This document shows, piece after piece, positions 1 to 9,409 of a DNA stretch of 64,000 nt. Origin of the DNA: [Flexibacter] sp. ATCC 35208 (GTDB lineage: Bacteria; Bacteroidota; Bacteroidia; Chitinophagales; Chitinophagaceae). The position numbers were made by a program, and so were the translations under genes. The notes under the pieces were generated by a model, which saw only the letters and a list, made by a program, of their open reading frames with translations, searched no databases and was not told the DNA's origin. The DNA lies in the NCBI RefSeq assembly GCF_001975825.1, contig NZ_MTKN01000021.1, positions 33,141 to 97,140 of the forward strand, written 5' to 3'. Every line of letters starts with the position of its first letter. Position 1 is the stretch's first letter.

Positions 1-446
1 CCGCGATCGTAACCACCGCCACCGCTGCCGCCGCGATCATAACCACCGCCGCCGCCACGATTGTAGCCGCCACCACCGCCTTCGCGGTTATAGCCACCAC
101 CACCGCCTTCACGGTTGAAGTCACGGTCTCCGCCGCCACCGTAGCCACCACTGCCGCCGCGATCGTAGCCGCCGCCGCCGCCATAGCCACCGTTGTCGCG
201 TGGACGATATCCACCGCTGCCACCATCGCGATCACCGCGATTATAGCCACCGCCGCTTTCGCCGCGGTCACGGTTAAAATTAGGTCTGTCATTGTCCTGG
301 TTGTAACCACCAGGTTTGCCCTCCCTTTCATTGTTAAAATCGGGTTTGAAGTAACCGCCTGGTCTCTCCTTATTGGGATCTTGGTCTTTGTCTGCACCAG
401 GAGGAGAGTAGGGCCTGCGGGGGCGTTCGTTTCTCTCAAAATTCAT
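1..446 (-). CDS. Gly/Arg/Tyr-rich N-terminal region of a protein, truncated by window edge
   Basis: The reading frame opens at an ATG (446-444) and runs without a stop to the window edge, giving about 148 residues. It starts MNFERNERPRRPYSPPG and then becomes repeats of the type GGGGYNR / GGGGYDR / GGSGGY. Charged and aromatic residues are interspersed with Gly, as in RGG-box RNA-binding tails. It starts 18 bp beyond the kynureninase stop on the same strand, so the two may be co-transcribed. In Bacteroidota such Gly/Arg/Asn-rich N-termini often precede an rRNA pseudouridine synthase (RsuA/RluB type) domain; that domain would lie outside the window, so this identity is inference. The repeat codons are GC-rich compared with neighbouring genes. 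Confidence 0.6.
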   Translation of the reverse strand, partial: MNFERNERPRRPYSPPGADKDQDPNKERPGGYFKPDFNNEREGKPGGYNQDNDRPNFNRDRGESGGGYNRGDRDGGSGGYRPRDNGGYGGGGGYDRGGSGGYGGGGDRDFNREGGGGGYNREGGGGGYNRGGGGGYDRGGSGGGGYDR

Positions 447-464
447 CGTACTTAATTAAGCGTT

Positions 465-1721
465 TTAAGCAATATTTGCTATGATTTCATAAAAATGAAA
501 TACGTCTCCATAAGAGTTATATAAGGGCGCCGGTGAAATCCGAATGACTCCGGGCTCTCGCCAGTCCACAATGATACCGGCTTCCGTCATCTTTTGTTGG
601 ATTTCTTTACCTCTGTCATGGAAAAGCAAAGATAATTGGGCGCCGCGTTCATTACAATTTTTAGGCGTAATTATTTCAAATTTTATGTTTTCTATATGTT
701 TTAACAGGAATTCAAGATAATTGGTAAGTTGTATACTTTTATCTCTCAAAGCTGCCATACCAGCTGATTCAAACAGTTCCAGCGAGGCTTTCAATGCTAC
801 CATGTTAAATACCTGTCCTGTGCTTATTTGCCAGCCTTCTGCACGGTTTTTAGGCTCAAAGCCTTTTTCCATTTTAAAACGGATGGTTTCTTCGTTGCCC
901 CACCAGCCGCCTAACCTTGGCTGGTTCCTGTCTCGGGCATGTCTTTCATGTATAAATGCTCCTCCAACTGCGCCGGGGCCTCCATTTAGATACTTATATG
1001 AGCACCACACGGCAAAATCTACTTCCCAGTCGTGTAACTTCACAGGTACGTTTCCTACTACGTGTGCCAGGTCGAACCCGACTACAGCCCCTACTTTGTG
1101 AGCTGCTTTCGTAATGGACTGCATATTAAACAATTGGCCGGTATAATAGTTTATTCCCCCCAACAATATAAGCGCTAAGCTACTACTTTCCTGATCAATT
1201 ATCTGAAAAATATCTTCCTCGCTTATTAAAAATTCTCCTTCACGGGGCGCTACTTCTATTATTGCCGTCGCCGGATCCAGGCCATGCAGTTTCACCTGGG
1301 TCTCCACAGCGTATTGATCGCTGGGAAACGCACCTGCTTCCATTAATATCTTGAATTTTTCCTTTGTCGGTTTGTAAAATGTCATCATCATCAAGTGAAG
1401 ATTGACAGTCAGTGTATTCATTACTGTCAGTTCCTCCTGGCTGGCACCTACTATTTCCACCATCGGCCGGCTGCAATATTGCTGATAATACAACCACGGA
1501 TTCCTGGCTCCCCAATACCCTTCTACCGCACATTGCTGCCAGTCCTCTAGCTCCTGCATTACTGCTGGTTGTACATTCTTCGGTTGCAGACCTAACGAAT
1601 TACCACAAAAATATATCGCATCCTTTCCATTCCGCTGTGGGAAATAAAACTGATTCCTATAGTTTTTCAATGTGTCTTTCCGGTCCTGCTCTTCGGCAAA
1701 TGCCCATGATAGATCAAACAT
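465..1721 (-). CDS. kynU: Kynureninase
   Basis: PLP-dependent fold-type I enzyme of 418 residues, the usual length of the family. It cleaves L-kynurenine to anthranilate and alanine (or 3-hydroxykynurenine to 3-hydroxyanthranilate) in cytosolic tryptophan catabolism or NAD synthesis. Visible motifs are FPSDQYA near residue 132, GFDLAH with the cofactor Asp near 217, and SYKYLNGGPG with the Schiff-base Lys near 243. The C-terminal RISPAPLYN is also typical. The ATG start matches the family N-terminus. No other kynurenine-pathway gene is in the window, so its pathway partners must be elsewhere. The Gly-rich gene follows by 18 bp on the same strand. Confidence 0.95.
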   Translation of the reverse strand: MFDLSWAFAEEQDRKDTLKNYRNQFYFPQRNGKDAIYFCGNSLGLQPKNVQPAVMQELEDWQQCAVEGYWGARNPWLYYQQYCSRPMVEIVGASQEELTVMNTLTVNLHLMMMTFYKPTKEKFKILMEAGAFPSDQYAVETQVKLHGLDPATAIIEVAPREGEFLISEEDIFQIIDQESSSLALILLGGINYYTGQLFNMQSITKAAHKVGAVVGFDLAHVVGNVPVKLHDWEVDFAVWCSYKYLNGGPGAVGGAFIHERHARDRNQPRLGGWWGNEETIRFKMEKGFEPKNRAEGWQISTGQVFNMVALKASLELFESAGMAALRDKSIQLTNYLEFLLKHIENIKFEIITPKNCNERGAQLSLLFHDRGKEIQQKMTEAGIIVDWREPGVIRISPAPLYNSYGDVFHFYEIIANIA

Positions 1722-2312
1722 AATTCAATTTCCATTGTTTCCGGGCAGATTCTGCTTTTAACGAAGACTCTACTTAAAAAAATTGAGTATTCAATGGCCC
1801 TTTTGGTGTATTACAGAATCCTTAACGTGTACAATTATTTTTATGGTCCATAATGCCCGTCACTATCATGCAGGACTCAATACCGCCATGCAATAGCGCC
1901 AGTTATTCTAGTATGTATAGTTTGCTAAATTTTCCTTCTGTTAATTGCTAATGCTGCTTATTAATAATATCAGTTTGTTTAAAAATTACTGGTTAGTCAA
2001 TATTCCTTTCTTTCTATATAGTATTCCGTTTGATAATCTTGTTTTCAATAAATAAATCTCATGATCATAGGCCTTCTTCCTTAGGAAGGTACCACGTTGT
2101 TTCACTGTCAATCAGTAATGACCGGTTTATCAATTTTTCCTCTGCCAGTTACAACAGTTATTTGACTCTTTGTCTGTTTAATGATGTCAATTCTATAAAA
2201 ATACCTGCTAATAACGGTTATTCAATAAGGCGGTTGTTAACGATACCAGTTTTTAATACGTCTGATTATTTCCAGTTATAACAGTTTATTTCTGTTTCAG
2301 TTTAATTATTTA
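1722..2312. other. AT-rich intergenic region, no convincing gene
   Basis: About 590 bp lie between the kynU start and the AIM24-gene stop, both on the minus strand. The only open frame (2030-2281, plus) has no recognisable domain or start signal and looks like chance. The region is AT-rich and has repeated short CAGTT-containing motifs, for example around 1900, 1970, 2148, 2249 and 2272-2301, two of them as the pair CAGTTAcaaCAGTTATTT / CAGTTAtaaCAGTTTATTT. It presumably holds the kynU promoter, but I could not find a clear -7 element. Confidence 0.4.
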
Positions 2313-3098
2313 TCAATCTCCATCCAGTATATTTCCCAATCCGCCCAGTATACTACCTTCTTCTTTTCGGCGAACTGTTCCATATGATACGATCCTGCTT
2401 GCTAATCGGCTAATAGGCAACGACTGTACCCATACCTTTCCGGGTCCTCTTAATGTAGCGAAAAATAAACCCTCGCCACCAAATACCATATTCTTTATTC
2501 CACGTACAAATTCAACGTCAAAATCTACTCCTGAAGTATATGCAACCAGACATCCTGTATCTATTTTTAATACCTGTCCGGGCAGTAATTCTTTCTCTAA
2601 TACCAACCCCCCTGCGTGCACAAAAGCCATACCATCACCTTCCAGCTTTTCCATGATGAAACCCTCACCTCCAAAGATCCCAGTTCCCAGCTTACGCTGC
2701 CACTCTATTCCGATACTTACCCCCTTCGCCGCACATAGGAACGCATCCTTCTGACAAATCACCTTGCCACCCATCAGGGACAAATCCATGGGGATTATCT
2801 TACCCGGGTAAGGTGCCGCAAAACTTACACGTTTCTTTCCATTCCCCATATTCGTAAATGCAGTCATAAAAAGACTCTCCCCGGTCAGCATACGCTTACC
2901 GGCAGACATCAATTTTCCTAAAATACCTTGATTAGACTGTGAACCGTCACCAAACATGGTTTGCATCTGTATCTCCTGGTCCATCATCATGAAACTACCA
3001 CTCTCGGCCACGGCAGTCTCCTGTGGATCGAGTTCTATTTCGACAATCTGTATTTCTTCACCATAGATACGGTAATCTATTTCATGGTTGCGTCGCAT
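2313..3098 (-). CDS. TIGR00266 / AIM24 family protein
   Basis: A 261-residue protein of the AIM24 (mitochondrial biogenesis) family, called TIGR00266 in bacteria. The family forms a beta-rich fold related to tryptophan-RNA-binding attenuator-like proteins and its biochemical role is unknown. Characteristic segments are the N-terminal AVAESGSFMMMD, the central GGKVICQKDAFLCAAKGV, and the Gly-rich C-terminal GGEGLFFATLRGPGKVWVQSLP. There is no signal peptide, so it is probably cytosolic. It has its own candidate promoter at 3142-3149 and is separated by a terminator from the efflux operon that reads toward it. Confidence 0.85.
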   Translation of the reverse strand: MRRNHEIDYRIYGEEIQIVEIELDPQETAVAESGSFMMMDQEIQMQTMFGDGSQSNQGILGKLMSAGKRMLTGESLFMTAFTNMGNGKKRVSFAAPYPGKIIPMDLSLMGGKVICQKDAFLCAAKGVSIGIEWQRKLGTGIFGGEGFIMEKLEGDGMAFVHAGGLVLEKELLPGQVLKIDTGCLVAYTSGVDFDVEFVRGIKNMVFGGEGLFFATLRGPGKVWVQSLPISRLASRIVSYGTVRRKEEGSILGGLGNILDGD

Positions 3099-3141
3099 AG
3101 CGTTGTTGTTACCCGGATTAACAAAAATGGCGCTTAAGGTC

Positions 3142-3149
3142 CAAAAATA
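3142..3149 (-). promoter_or_regulatory. Candidate -7 promoter element (TATTTTTG)
   Basis: On the minus strand the sequence TATTTTTG matches the Bacteroidota -7 consensus TAnnTTTG and lies 43 bp upstream of the AIM24-family start codon. I see no good TTG at the -33 position, so this is only a candidate. Confidence 0.35.
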
Positions 3150-3224
3150 ATGATTTGCTACTGTAGTTATTTGTTAAAGTTTGTTAAGATACATAAAAAA
3201 GTGGGAATATGGCTGAGTTTAATA

Positions 3225-3256
3225 CAAAAAAACCGTCCCGGACGAAACGGGACGGT
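3225..3256 (-). terminator. Rho-independent terminator of the efflux operon
   Basis: A perfect 9-bp stem, ACCGTCCCG (3232-3240) with CGGGACGGT (3248-3256), loop of 7. On the minus strand it is followed directly by a run of T (plus-strand A 3225-3231). It sits about 60 bp beyond the stop of the RND permease gene. Confidence 0.85.
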
Positions 3257-3315
3257 ATGCTGTTAAACCTACAACTGTTACACTGTAATTGTGTACACTT
3301 ACTTAAAATTATCTA

Positions 3316-6300
3316 TTACAAGCTCTTCACTTCCTTCACTGCTACCCCATTTCCATGTGGTGCCTCCTCTTCCTCTTTACCATTGAAAAACTTATACGGC
3401 TTGTCTGATACATAATCCGGCGCATGCAGTTTTCGCACCGTCTCCTTCTTCATAAACAGCTTCACAATCACTACGAAGAATGGAATATACTTCAATCCCC
3501 TCGGCCATCCTTTATAATCCAGCACGTCTATCGACCGCTTATTCATCGCATACATCACCGGTACAAGGACCAGGGTCAGGAATGTAGCAAAGACTAACCC
3601 ATACACCATGGTCCACGCCAATGGCCCCCAGAACGCCACATTGTCTCCACCAAAGAAGATATGTGGCTGGAAATGAGAGAACAAGGTTTCGAAGTCGATA
3701 TTGAATCCCACTGCCAGCGGAATCAAACCAAGGATCGCAGCTATTGCCGTAAGTAATACCGGCGTCATACGGGTTCTGCCCGCTTCAACCACCGCTTCAT
3801 ACACTGGCATATTTTGTTGCACCAACAGATCTGTAAACTCTACCAGTACGATACCATTACGCACTACGATACCCGCCAGCGCCATGATACCTACCCCCGT
3901 CATTACGATCGAGATATCCATTCCAAAAACGGAGAAACCAAGGAATACCCCTATGATACTAAAAAGAATTTCCATAAAGATGATCAGCGGACGACCAACG
4001 GAATTAAACTGCGTTACCATGATCATCAGGATCAATCCAAATGCACCAACCATCGCAACCATCAGGAAGTTCATTGTCTCTGCCTGATCTTCCTGCTCAC
4101 CCGTCATCTTTACCTGGATACCAGCAGGCTTTGCAAAATCACTCACGGCTGTTTGTATTTGCTGTACTACTTCGTTCGCATTATAACCGTTGAGTACATT
4201 TGAATACAATGTCACCACGCGCTTCTGATCTATACGCCTGATACTTGCATAAGTATTGGAGTAATGAACATTTGCCACTGCACTCAGCGGCACCTGTCTG
4301 ATCATACCTCCCATATTCATATCTCTGTATACTAAGTTCAGGTTCATGAGTGTGTTGATATTGTTACGCTGGGTTTCCTGGAACCGGACCATGATCGGAT
4401 AATCGTCTTCCGGATCTCTGAACTTAGAGGCTTCATATCCATACAAAGCAGTGCGCAATGCCATACCAATAGTTGTGGTAGAAATACCTTCCCTGTTTGC
4501 ACGCTCACGATCTATATCCACCACAATTTCAGGTTTGTTGCTCTGAAAGTCTGAACGCAATTCCTCTACACCACCGATCTCCAGTGAATCAAGATAACGT
4601 TTCAGTTTAGTGGCTGTAGATGTCAGTTCTTCAAATTCATCACCCGTTATTTCAATATTGATGGGCTTACCTGTTGGCGGTCCGCCCTGCTCCTGCTCTA
4701 CTGTTATATCTGTACCCGGTATACCTTTTACCGCCTGCCTGATCTTATCAAGATATTGTTTGGTATCATGACCATCACGTTTTCCAAACTCCACAAATGC
4801 AACGGTCACTTTACCTTTATGAGGCTGCGTACTCATATCCGTCTGCGATGGATCACCCGCCCCCACTGCTACGTTGGAGATAATAGATTCTACTATCGGA
4901 TTATTCGCACCCACTACTTTTGTGATCCTTTCCTCTACAATGTGTGTGATACTATCAGTGTACTTCTGATCTGTACCCATTGGCAACTCTATATATGCAT
5001 AGATGAAGTTAGGATCTGCCTGCGGGAAGAATACTACTTTCGGATTCCTGATGGCCGTGAGCATAATGCTGAATATTAGCAAACCAAATGTGCCGATCAA
5101 TATCCATATAGGTCTCCATCCAACAAGGCACCATTGTAATATACGCTTGTAACGCTCCTGTACCTTTGGCCAGAAGTTGCTCTGGAAGCGGCGTGCCACA
5201 CCTCCTAAATAAAATTTTTCCAGCAGTATCAGCAGGAATAAAAAGATGACAAAGTTGCCCAGTCCCACACTACCATTTGCATATCCTATCAGCGCTATTA
5301 CACCAAACACGATCGCCATGTAAGTGAACTTTCTATTCCATGCCGGCTTTGGATGGTTTTCTCCTTCATGCCTGTCCATAAAATCCACGGCAAACACAGG
5401 ATTGATAATATAAGCTACTACCAGCGATGCACCGAGTGTCGTAATCAACGTCAATGGCAGAAAGAACATAAACTTACCGATGATACCCGGCCAGAACAGC
5501 AAGGGCACGAATGGCGCCAACACCGTCAGTGTACCCGAAAACACCGGTAGAAACACCTCCCCTGCCGCTATCTTAGCCGCCTTCACAATGCCGAGGTCCT
5601 TGCGTTCATAGAAAATACGATGCACGTTTTCTATCACCACGATCGCATCGTCTACCACAATCCCCAATGCCAGCAGGAACGAGAACAGCACCATCATATT
5701 TAATGTAAAATGATAGGCTGGCAGTATCAGGAAGGCGATGAACATTGAAATCGGTACAGACATGGCCACGAAGATCGCATTCACCGCTCCCATGAAGAAC
5801 ATGAGAATCAGCGTCACCAGCAGGAAGCCGATGATGATGGTATTGATCAGGTCATGTAGTGTAACACGCGTAGCGTTTGACTGATCGCCCGTGACCACTA
5901 CATTCAATCCTTTAGGGAGATAATCTTTTTTCATGTCCCCGATGATCACCCTGATCTTGTCAGAAGCATCGATCAGGTTCTTGCCGCTCTGCTTGATCAC
6001 GTTCAGCGTGATCACATTCTTACCGCCCAGACGCGCATAGCTTTCCTGCTCCTCAAATCCATCTACTACATCGGCAATATCACGCAGGTATACGGTTGAG
6101 CCAGATGCACTGCGGATTACGATATTGCGCAATTTAGTGGGATCTTTATATTCACCCTTTACACTCAGTGTACGCTTTTGTCCATCCATGGACACCTGAC
6201 CACCAGAGATGGTTCTGTTTTCAGCAGCCACCGCATTAGCAATATCATCGAAGCTCACCTGCGCTGCATCCATCTTGTATTTATCTACATTGATCTGGAT

Positions 6301-6870
6301 TTCACGATCAAGTGCACCGACGATATCTACACGGGTGATCTCGTTCAGCGCTTCGATCCTATCCTGCATTTCATCTGCATACTTCTTCAGTGATTGCAGA
6401 TCGAAATCACCAGACAGGTTGATGTTCATAATAGGGATCTGCGATACATCGATCTTGATGATCTGCGGTTCCTGTGTAAGATTATTCGGCAGGTCTTTCT
6501 TCGCATCGTCTACTTTTTCTCTCACTTCCTGACGTGCCGATTCCATGTTCTCACCAGCTTCGAACTCAATGGTGATAGCAGAATAATCCTGCATACTTGT
6601 ACTCTTGATAGATTTGACACCAGACAAACCACCCAGCTGCTTTTCAATGGGCTTGGTCACCAGTGTTTCCATATCTTCAGGAGATGTACCACTATTGATA
6701 GTACTGATATAGAACTGCGGAAACACAACCTCCGGATATTGCTCCTTCGGCAGGTTTTGATAGGATAGTATACCTGCTATGGCTATGATAATAGTAGCGA
6801 CATACACGCTCACTTTATTATCAATGGCCCAGCTGGTAGGCTTAAATTCTTTGTTCAGATTATCTTGCAT
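3316..6870 (-). CDS. RND efflux transporter permease, AcrB/HAE1-like
   Basis: Inner-membrane proton-driven pump of 1184 residues. It would work with the HlyD adaptor and TolC-like channel encoded just upstream to export drugs or other compounds. Visible are the N-terminal TM helix and LPKEQYPEV, the proton-relay Asp pair in VVDDAIVVIENVHR near residue 405, and the C-terminal repeat of the TM core (GVGIMALAGIVVRNGIVLVEF). It is longer than the usual 1030-1050 residues. One reason is an added segment at about residues 500-556 between the two halves (after FMDRHEGENHPKP) that contains two further hydrophobic stretches. Another is a charged C-terminal tail of about 70 residues. The gene starts 18 bp after the HlyD stop; the substrate is unknown. 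Confidence 0.95.
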   Translation of the reverse strand: MQDNLNKEFKPTSWAIDNKVSVYVATIIIAIAGILSYQNLPKEQYPEVVFPQFYISTINSGTSPEDMETLVTKPIEKQLGGLSGVKSIKSTSMQDYSAITIEFEAGENMESARQEVREKVDDAKKDLPNNLTQEPQIIKIDVSQIPIMNINLSGDFDLQSLKKYADEMQDRIEALNEITRVDIVGALDREIQINVDKYKMDAAQVSFDDIANAVAAENRTISGGQVSMDGQKRTLSVKGEYKDPTKLRNIVIRSASGSTVYLRDIADVVDGFEEQESYARLGGKNVITLNVIKQSGKNLIDASDKIRVIIGDMKKDYLPKGLNVVVTGDQSNATRVTLHDLINTIIIGFLLVTLILMFFMGAVNAIFVAMSVPISMFIAFLILPAYHFTLNMMVLFSFLLALGIVVDDAIVVIENVHRIFYERKDLGIVKAAKIAAGEVFLPVFSGTLTVLAPFVPLLFWPGIIGKFMFFLPLTLITTLGASLVVAYIINPVFAVDFMDRHEGENHPKPAWNRKFTYMAIVFGVIALIGYANGSVGLGNFVIFLFLLILLEKFYLGGVARRFQSNFWPKVQERYKRILQWCLVGWRPIWILIGTFGLLIFSIMLTAIRNPKVVFFPQADPNFIYAYIELPMGTDQKYTDSITHIVEERITKVVGANNPIVESIISNVAVGAGDPSQTDMSTQPHKGKVTVAFVEFGKRDGHDTKQYLDKIRQAVKGIPGTDITVEQEQGGPPTGKPINIEITGDEFEELTSTATKLKRYLDSLEIGGVEELRSDFQSNKPEIVVDIDRERANREGISTTTIGMALRTALYGYEASKFRDPEDDYPIMVRFQETQRNNINTLMNLNLVYRDMNMGGMIRQVPLSAVANVHYSNTYASIRRIDQKRVVTLYSNVLNGYNANEVVQQIQTAVSDFAKPAGIQVKMTGEQEDQAETMNFLMVAMVGAFGLILMIMVTQFNSVGRPLIIFMEILFSIIGVFLGFSVFGMDISIVMTGVGIMALAGIVVRNGIVLVEFTDLLVQQNMPVYEAVVEAGRTRMTPVLLTAIAAILGLIPLAVGFNIDFETLFSHFQPHIFFGGDNVAFWGPLAWTMVYGLVFATFLTLVLVPVMYAMNKRSIDVLDYKGWPRGLKYIPFFVVIVKLFMKKETVRKLHAPDYVSDKPYKFFNGKEEEEAPHGNGVAVKEVKSL

Positions 6871-6888
6871 ACAACAGTATTTTTAAGA

Positions 6889-7995
6889 TCATAACTGGAT
6901 CAGGTCATTGTCATTCAATCCCTGATAACCTGTTGTTACTACATTATCTCCTGCCTGTAATCCGCCTTTGATTTCAGCTTTGTCATTGTAGGTGCGCCCT
7001 ACTTCCACTTCCCTTCTTTTTGCAATCAATCCATCTTTGGATTTCTCAGCGACGATTACATAGGATCTACCCAATGCATACTGGATGATATTAACAGGTA
7101 TCACCAGTGCATGAGGTGTAGCATAGTCTATGATCTTGATCTGTGCAATCATGTTTGGTCTCAATGCAGGATCGCTGGTTAGCGGTACTTCTACTTTGAT
7201 AGTACGGCTTACAGGATCGATAGTTCTGGCTGCAAATCCGATTTTAGTACGGATCTGTTTGTCTATATCCGGGAATCTTACTACTACCTGATCACCTGTT
7301 TTTACCACGCCGGCGTAGGCTTCTGCAACATTGGCCAGCACACGTAAGTTCACATTGTTCACCACTCTGAATGAAGTGGAACCCGGTGCTGCATTGTCGC
7401 CCAGTTTAGAAACCACCGCATCGATAGAACCATTGATAGGTGATATGATCTTAGCCTGAGAGAGTTGATCATTCAGGGTAGCCATTTTCCGTTCCAGTGA
7501 TTCTTTCTGGTTTTTGGCATTGAGATATTGTACTTCAGAGCCAATCTGCTGTTTCCAGAGGTTCTGTTGTTTTTCGTAGAGTGTAGTGGCCAGTTCCAGC
7601 TGGGTGCGGAGTTCCGCCACATTGGCTCTCAGGATCTGATCGTCGACCTGTGCCAGTGTCTGACCTTTGGATACGTTCTGTCCTTCTTTTACATAAATGG
7701 CGGTGATCACACCCGGTACTTTGGAACTGACGTTCACATTTTCACGTGCATCTACAGCGCCCTGTATATCTATATAGTGTTCGAATAGGGAATCTTTTAC
7801 AGCAGTGACGATCACTGACTTCATCTTTTTGTCGGCAGTATCCGTTTTATTCACTTGTTTTTCCAGCTTTGCAATCTCCTTTTTCAGGTCCGCTTCCTGT
7901 TGTTTCAGCTTTTTGAGTTTTTCTTCAGCTGTAGGTTGACCGCATGCCATGAAGACGAGCAGGAACAGTAATGCGGAGTGATGTTTGTAAGACAT
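6889..7995 (-). CDS. RND efflux periplasmic adaptor (HlyD/AcrA family), lipoprotein
   Basis: Membrane-fusion subunit that bridges the RND pump and the outer-membrane channel. The ATG at 7995 (MSYKHHSALLFLLVFMACGQP) gives a clean lipoprotein signal with Cys at the end of FMAC; the longer open frame to 8043 would put extra residues before it. After the lipobox come a short coiled coil (EEKLKKLKQQEADLKKEIAKLEKQV), the lipoyl half motif (VPGVITAIYVKEGQNVSKGQTLAQVDDQ), a helical hairpin, the second lipoyl half (ISPINGSIDAVVSKLGDNAAPG) and beta-barrel/membrane-proximal domains. It is the third gene of a tetR-tolC-hlyD-RND operon. Confidence 0.93.
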   Translation of the reverse strand: MSYKHHSALLFLLVFMACGQPTAEEKLKKLKQQEADLKKEIAKLEKQVNKTDTADKKMKSVIVTAVKDSLFEHYIDIQGAVDARENVNVSSKVPGVITAIYVKEGQNVSKGQTLAQVDDQILRANVAELRTQLELATTLYEKQQNLWKQQIGSEVQYLNAKNQKESLERKMATLNDQLSQAKIISPINGSIDAVVSKLGDNAAPGSTSFRVVNNVNLRVLANVAEAYAGVVKTGDQVVVRFPDIDKQIRTKIGFAARTIDPVSRTIKVEVPLTSDPALRPNMIAQIKIIDYATPHALVIPVNIIQYALGRSYVIVAEKSKDGLIAKRREVEVGRTYNDKAEIKGGLQAGDNVVTTGYQGLNDNDLIQL

Positions 7996-8029
7996 ATAGA
8001 ATGAATTAGAATGAGAAATAATGCAGCCA

Positions 8030-9403
8030 CTACAACTTGCCATACGCTTTCAGGTAGTCGATCCTGGACACACTGGCGTTGTATAGTGCTGTGAAATAAT
8101 TGTTCTGGGCAGTGAGCAGGTCATTCTCCGCATTACTCATTTCCACGCTGGAACCAACTCCTTCCTTGTATTTGATCTGTGTAGTATTGTATACTTCCTG
8201 TGCCAGTTGCATATTGCTTTCCTGGGCTTCGAGCGCCACGATGTTGTTGCGCAGGTTGGAAGTAGATTGTGTTTGTTCCAGATCGATACCTAGTTTTGCA
8301 TCCTCTATGCTCACTTCTGTTTTCTTTACCTGCAGGAAAGCCTGGTCTACCTTTCGTTTGCGCTGGAATCCGGTGAAGATATTGAAGCTCAGGTTCACCC
8401 CATAGCCTACATAGCCGTACCACGTTTGATTATCAAAGTAGTTGAACACATCGCTCGCGCGGCTCACACCACCTGTACCAAAGAGAGAGAGTATTGGCAG
8501 GGCATTGTATTTATAGCGCTTGAGATCGTATTCGTATGCTTTCTTTTGTGATTCCAGTAACTGGTATTCTATACGCTGGGAGTAGTCGAACTTTTCTACG
8601 GCTACTGCTGATTTTATTTCTGCCAGAGAGAGCGTGTCGGTGAGTGTCAGCTCCTGCTTCATGGGCATGCCCATAGAGTATTTGAGGGCTGCCAATCCTA
8701 CTTCGGAGAGGTTCTGTAATTTGATTTCTTCCGTGCGGAGGTTGGTTAACTGTACGACGAGCCTGTCTACATCCAGTTTTTCTACGAGACCGTTCTTGTA
8801 GGTTTCTCTTGTTTCTCCAAGCAGTTTTTCAAGTGTGGTGAGGTTGCCCCTGAGTATGGTCAGGGCTTTACGTGCGGAAAGCACGTTGTAATAAGATTTG
8901 TAAACATTCACTTTGACATCGATCTCTGCTTTCTGTACGCCTCTGTGGGAAAGTTCTTCCAGTGTTTTGCGGGCCTGTAGGGCGACGAGTACACTAGGAT
9001 CGAAGAGTACCTGGCTGAATTTCACTTCGCCGAGCACATTGAATTTAAGGCCAAAGGCGAAGGGCACGAGGGTACCTTTGGGCACAGTGTCAGAGAAGTT
9101 GGAAGCATCGATCAGTTGTTTCTGGACGATTGGATTGTGCTGGAAGGAACCTGCGCCGCTCAATTGTGGCAGGGCCATTCCGCTGACTTCTTTGTTTTTT
9201 GCCAGCTGGATCAGTTCATCCAGTTTAGCGTTTCGCACGGTGGCCTGGTTAGCCAGGGCATAGTCAACCGCTTCTTTCGCAGTGAGCGACATCGGCGCTA
9301 ACGGCGTATTGGTGGGAGACTGGGCCATTCCCGTGTGAAAGATCAGTAGCAGCAAGGTTCCTATCCATCCTGTCCGCTTTTTGTTCGCTTGCATAAAGGT
9401 CAT
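8030..9403 (-). CDS. TolC-family outer-membrane efflux channel
   Basis: A 457-residue outer-membrane efflux protein with a signal peptide ending FHTGMAQS. It has the duplicated long alpha-helical architecture of the family: KEAVDYALANQATVRNAKLDELIQLAKNK in the first half and KVDQAFLQVKKTEVSIEDAKLGIDLE in the second. The C-terminal helix (GSSVEMSNAENDLLTAQNNYFTALYNASVSRIDYLKA) is typical. Either ATG (9403, or three codons later) could start it. It begins 6 bp after the tetR stop, which supports a single operon in which TolC, the adaptor and the pump are made together. Confidence 0.93.
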   Translation of the reverse strand: MTFMQANKKRTGWIGTLLLLIFHTGMAQSPTNTPLAPMSLTAKEAVDYALANQATVRNAKLDELIQLAKNKEVSGMALPQLSGAGSFQHNPIVQKQLIDASNFSDTVPKGTLVPFAFGLKFNVLGEVKFSQVLFDPSVLVALQARKTLEELSHRGVQKAEIDVKVNVYKSYYNVLSARKALTILRGNLTTLEKLLGETRETYKNGLVEKLDVDRLVVQLTNLRTEEIKLQNLSEVGLAALKYSMGMPMKQELTLTDTLSLAEIKSAVAVEKFDYSQRIEYQLLESQKKAYEYDLKRYKYNALPILSLFGTGGVSRASDVFNYFDNQTWYGYVGYGVNLSFNIFTGFQRKRKVDQAFLQVKKTEVSIEDAKLGIDLEQTQSTSNLRNNIVALEAQESNMQLAQEVYNTTQIKYKEGVGSSVEMSNAENDLLTAQNNYFTALYNASVSRIDYLKAYGKL

Positions 9404-9409
9404 TTGGTT

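Noticed and set aside
2030..2281. An 83-codon plus-strand frame in the kynU-AIM24 gap
   Set aside because: No domain, no ribosome-binding site, composition like AT-rich intergenic DNA.
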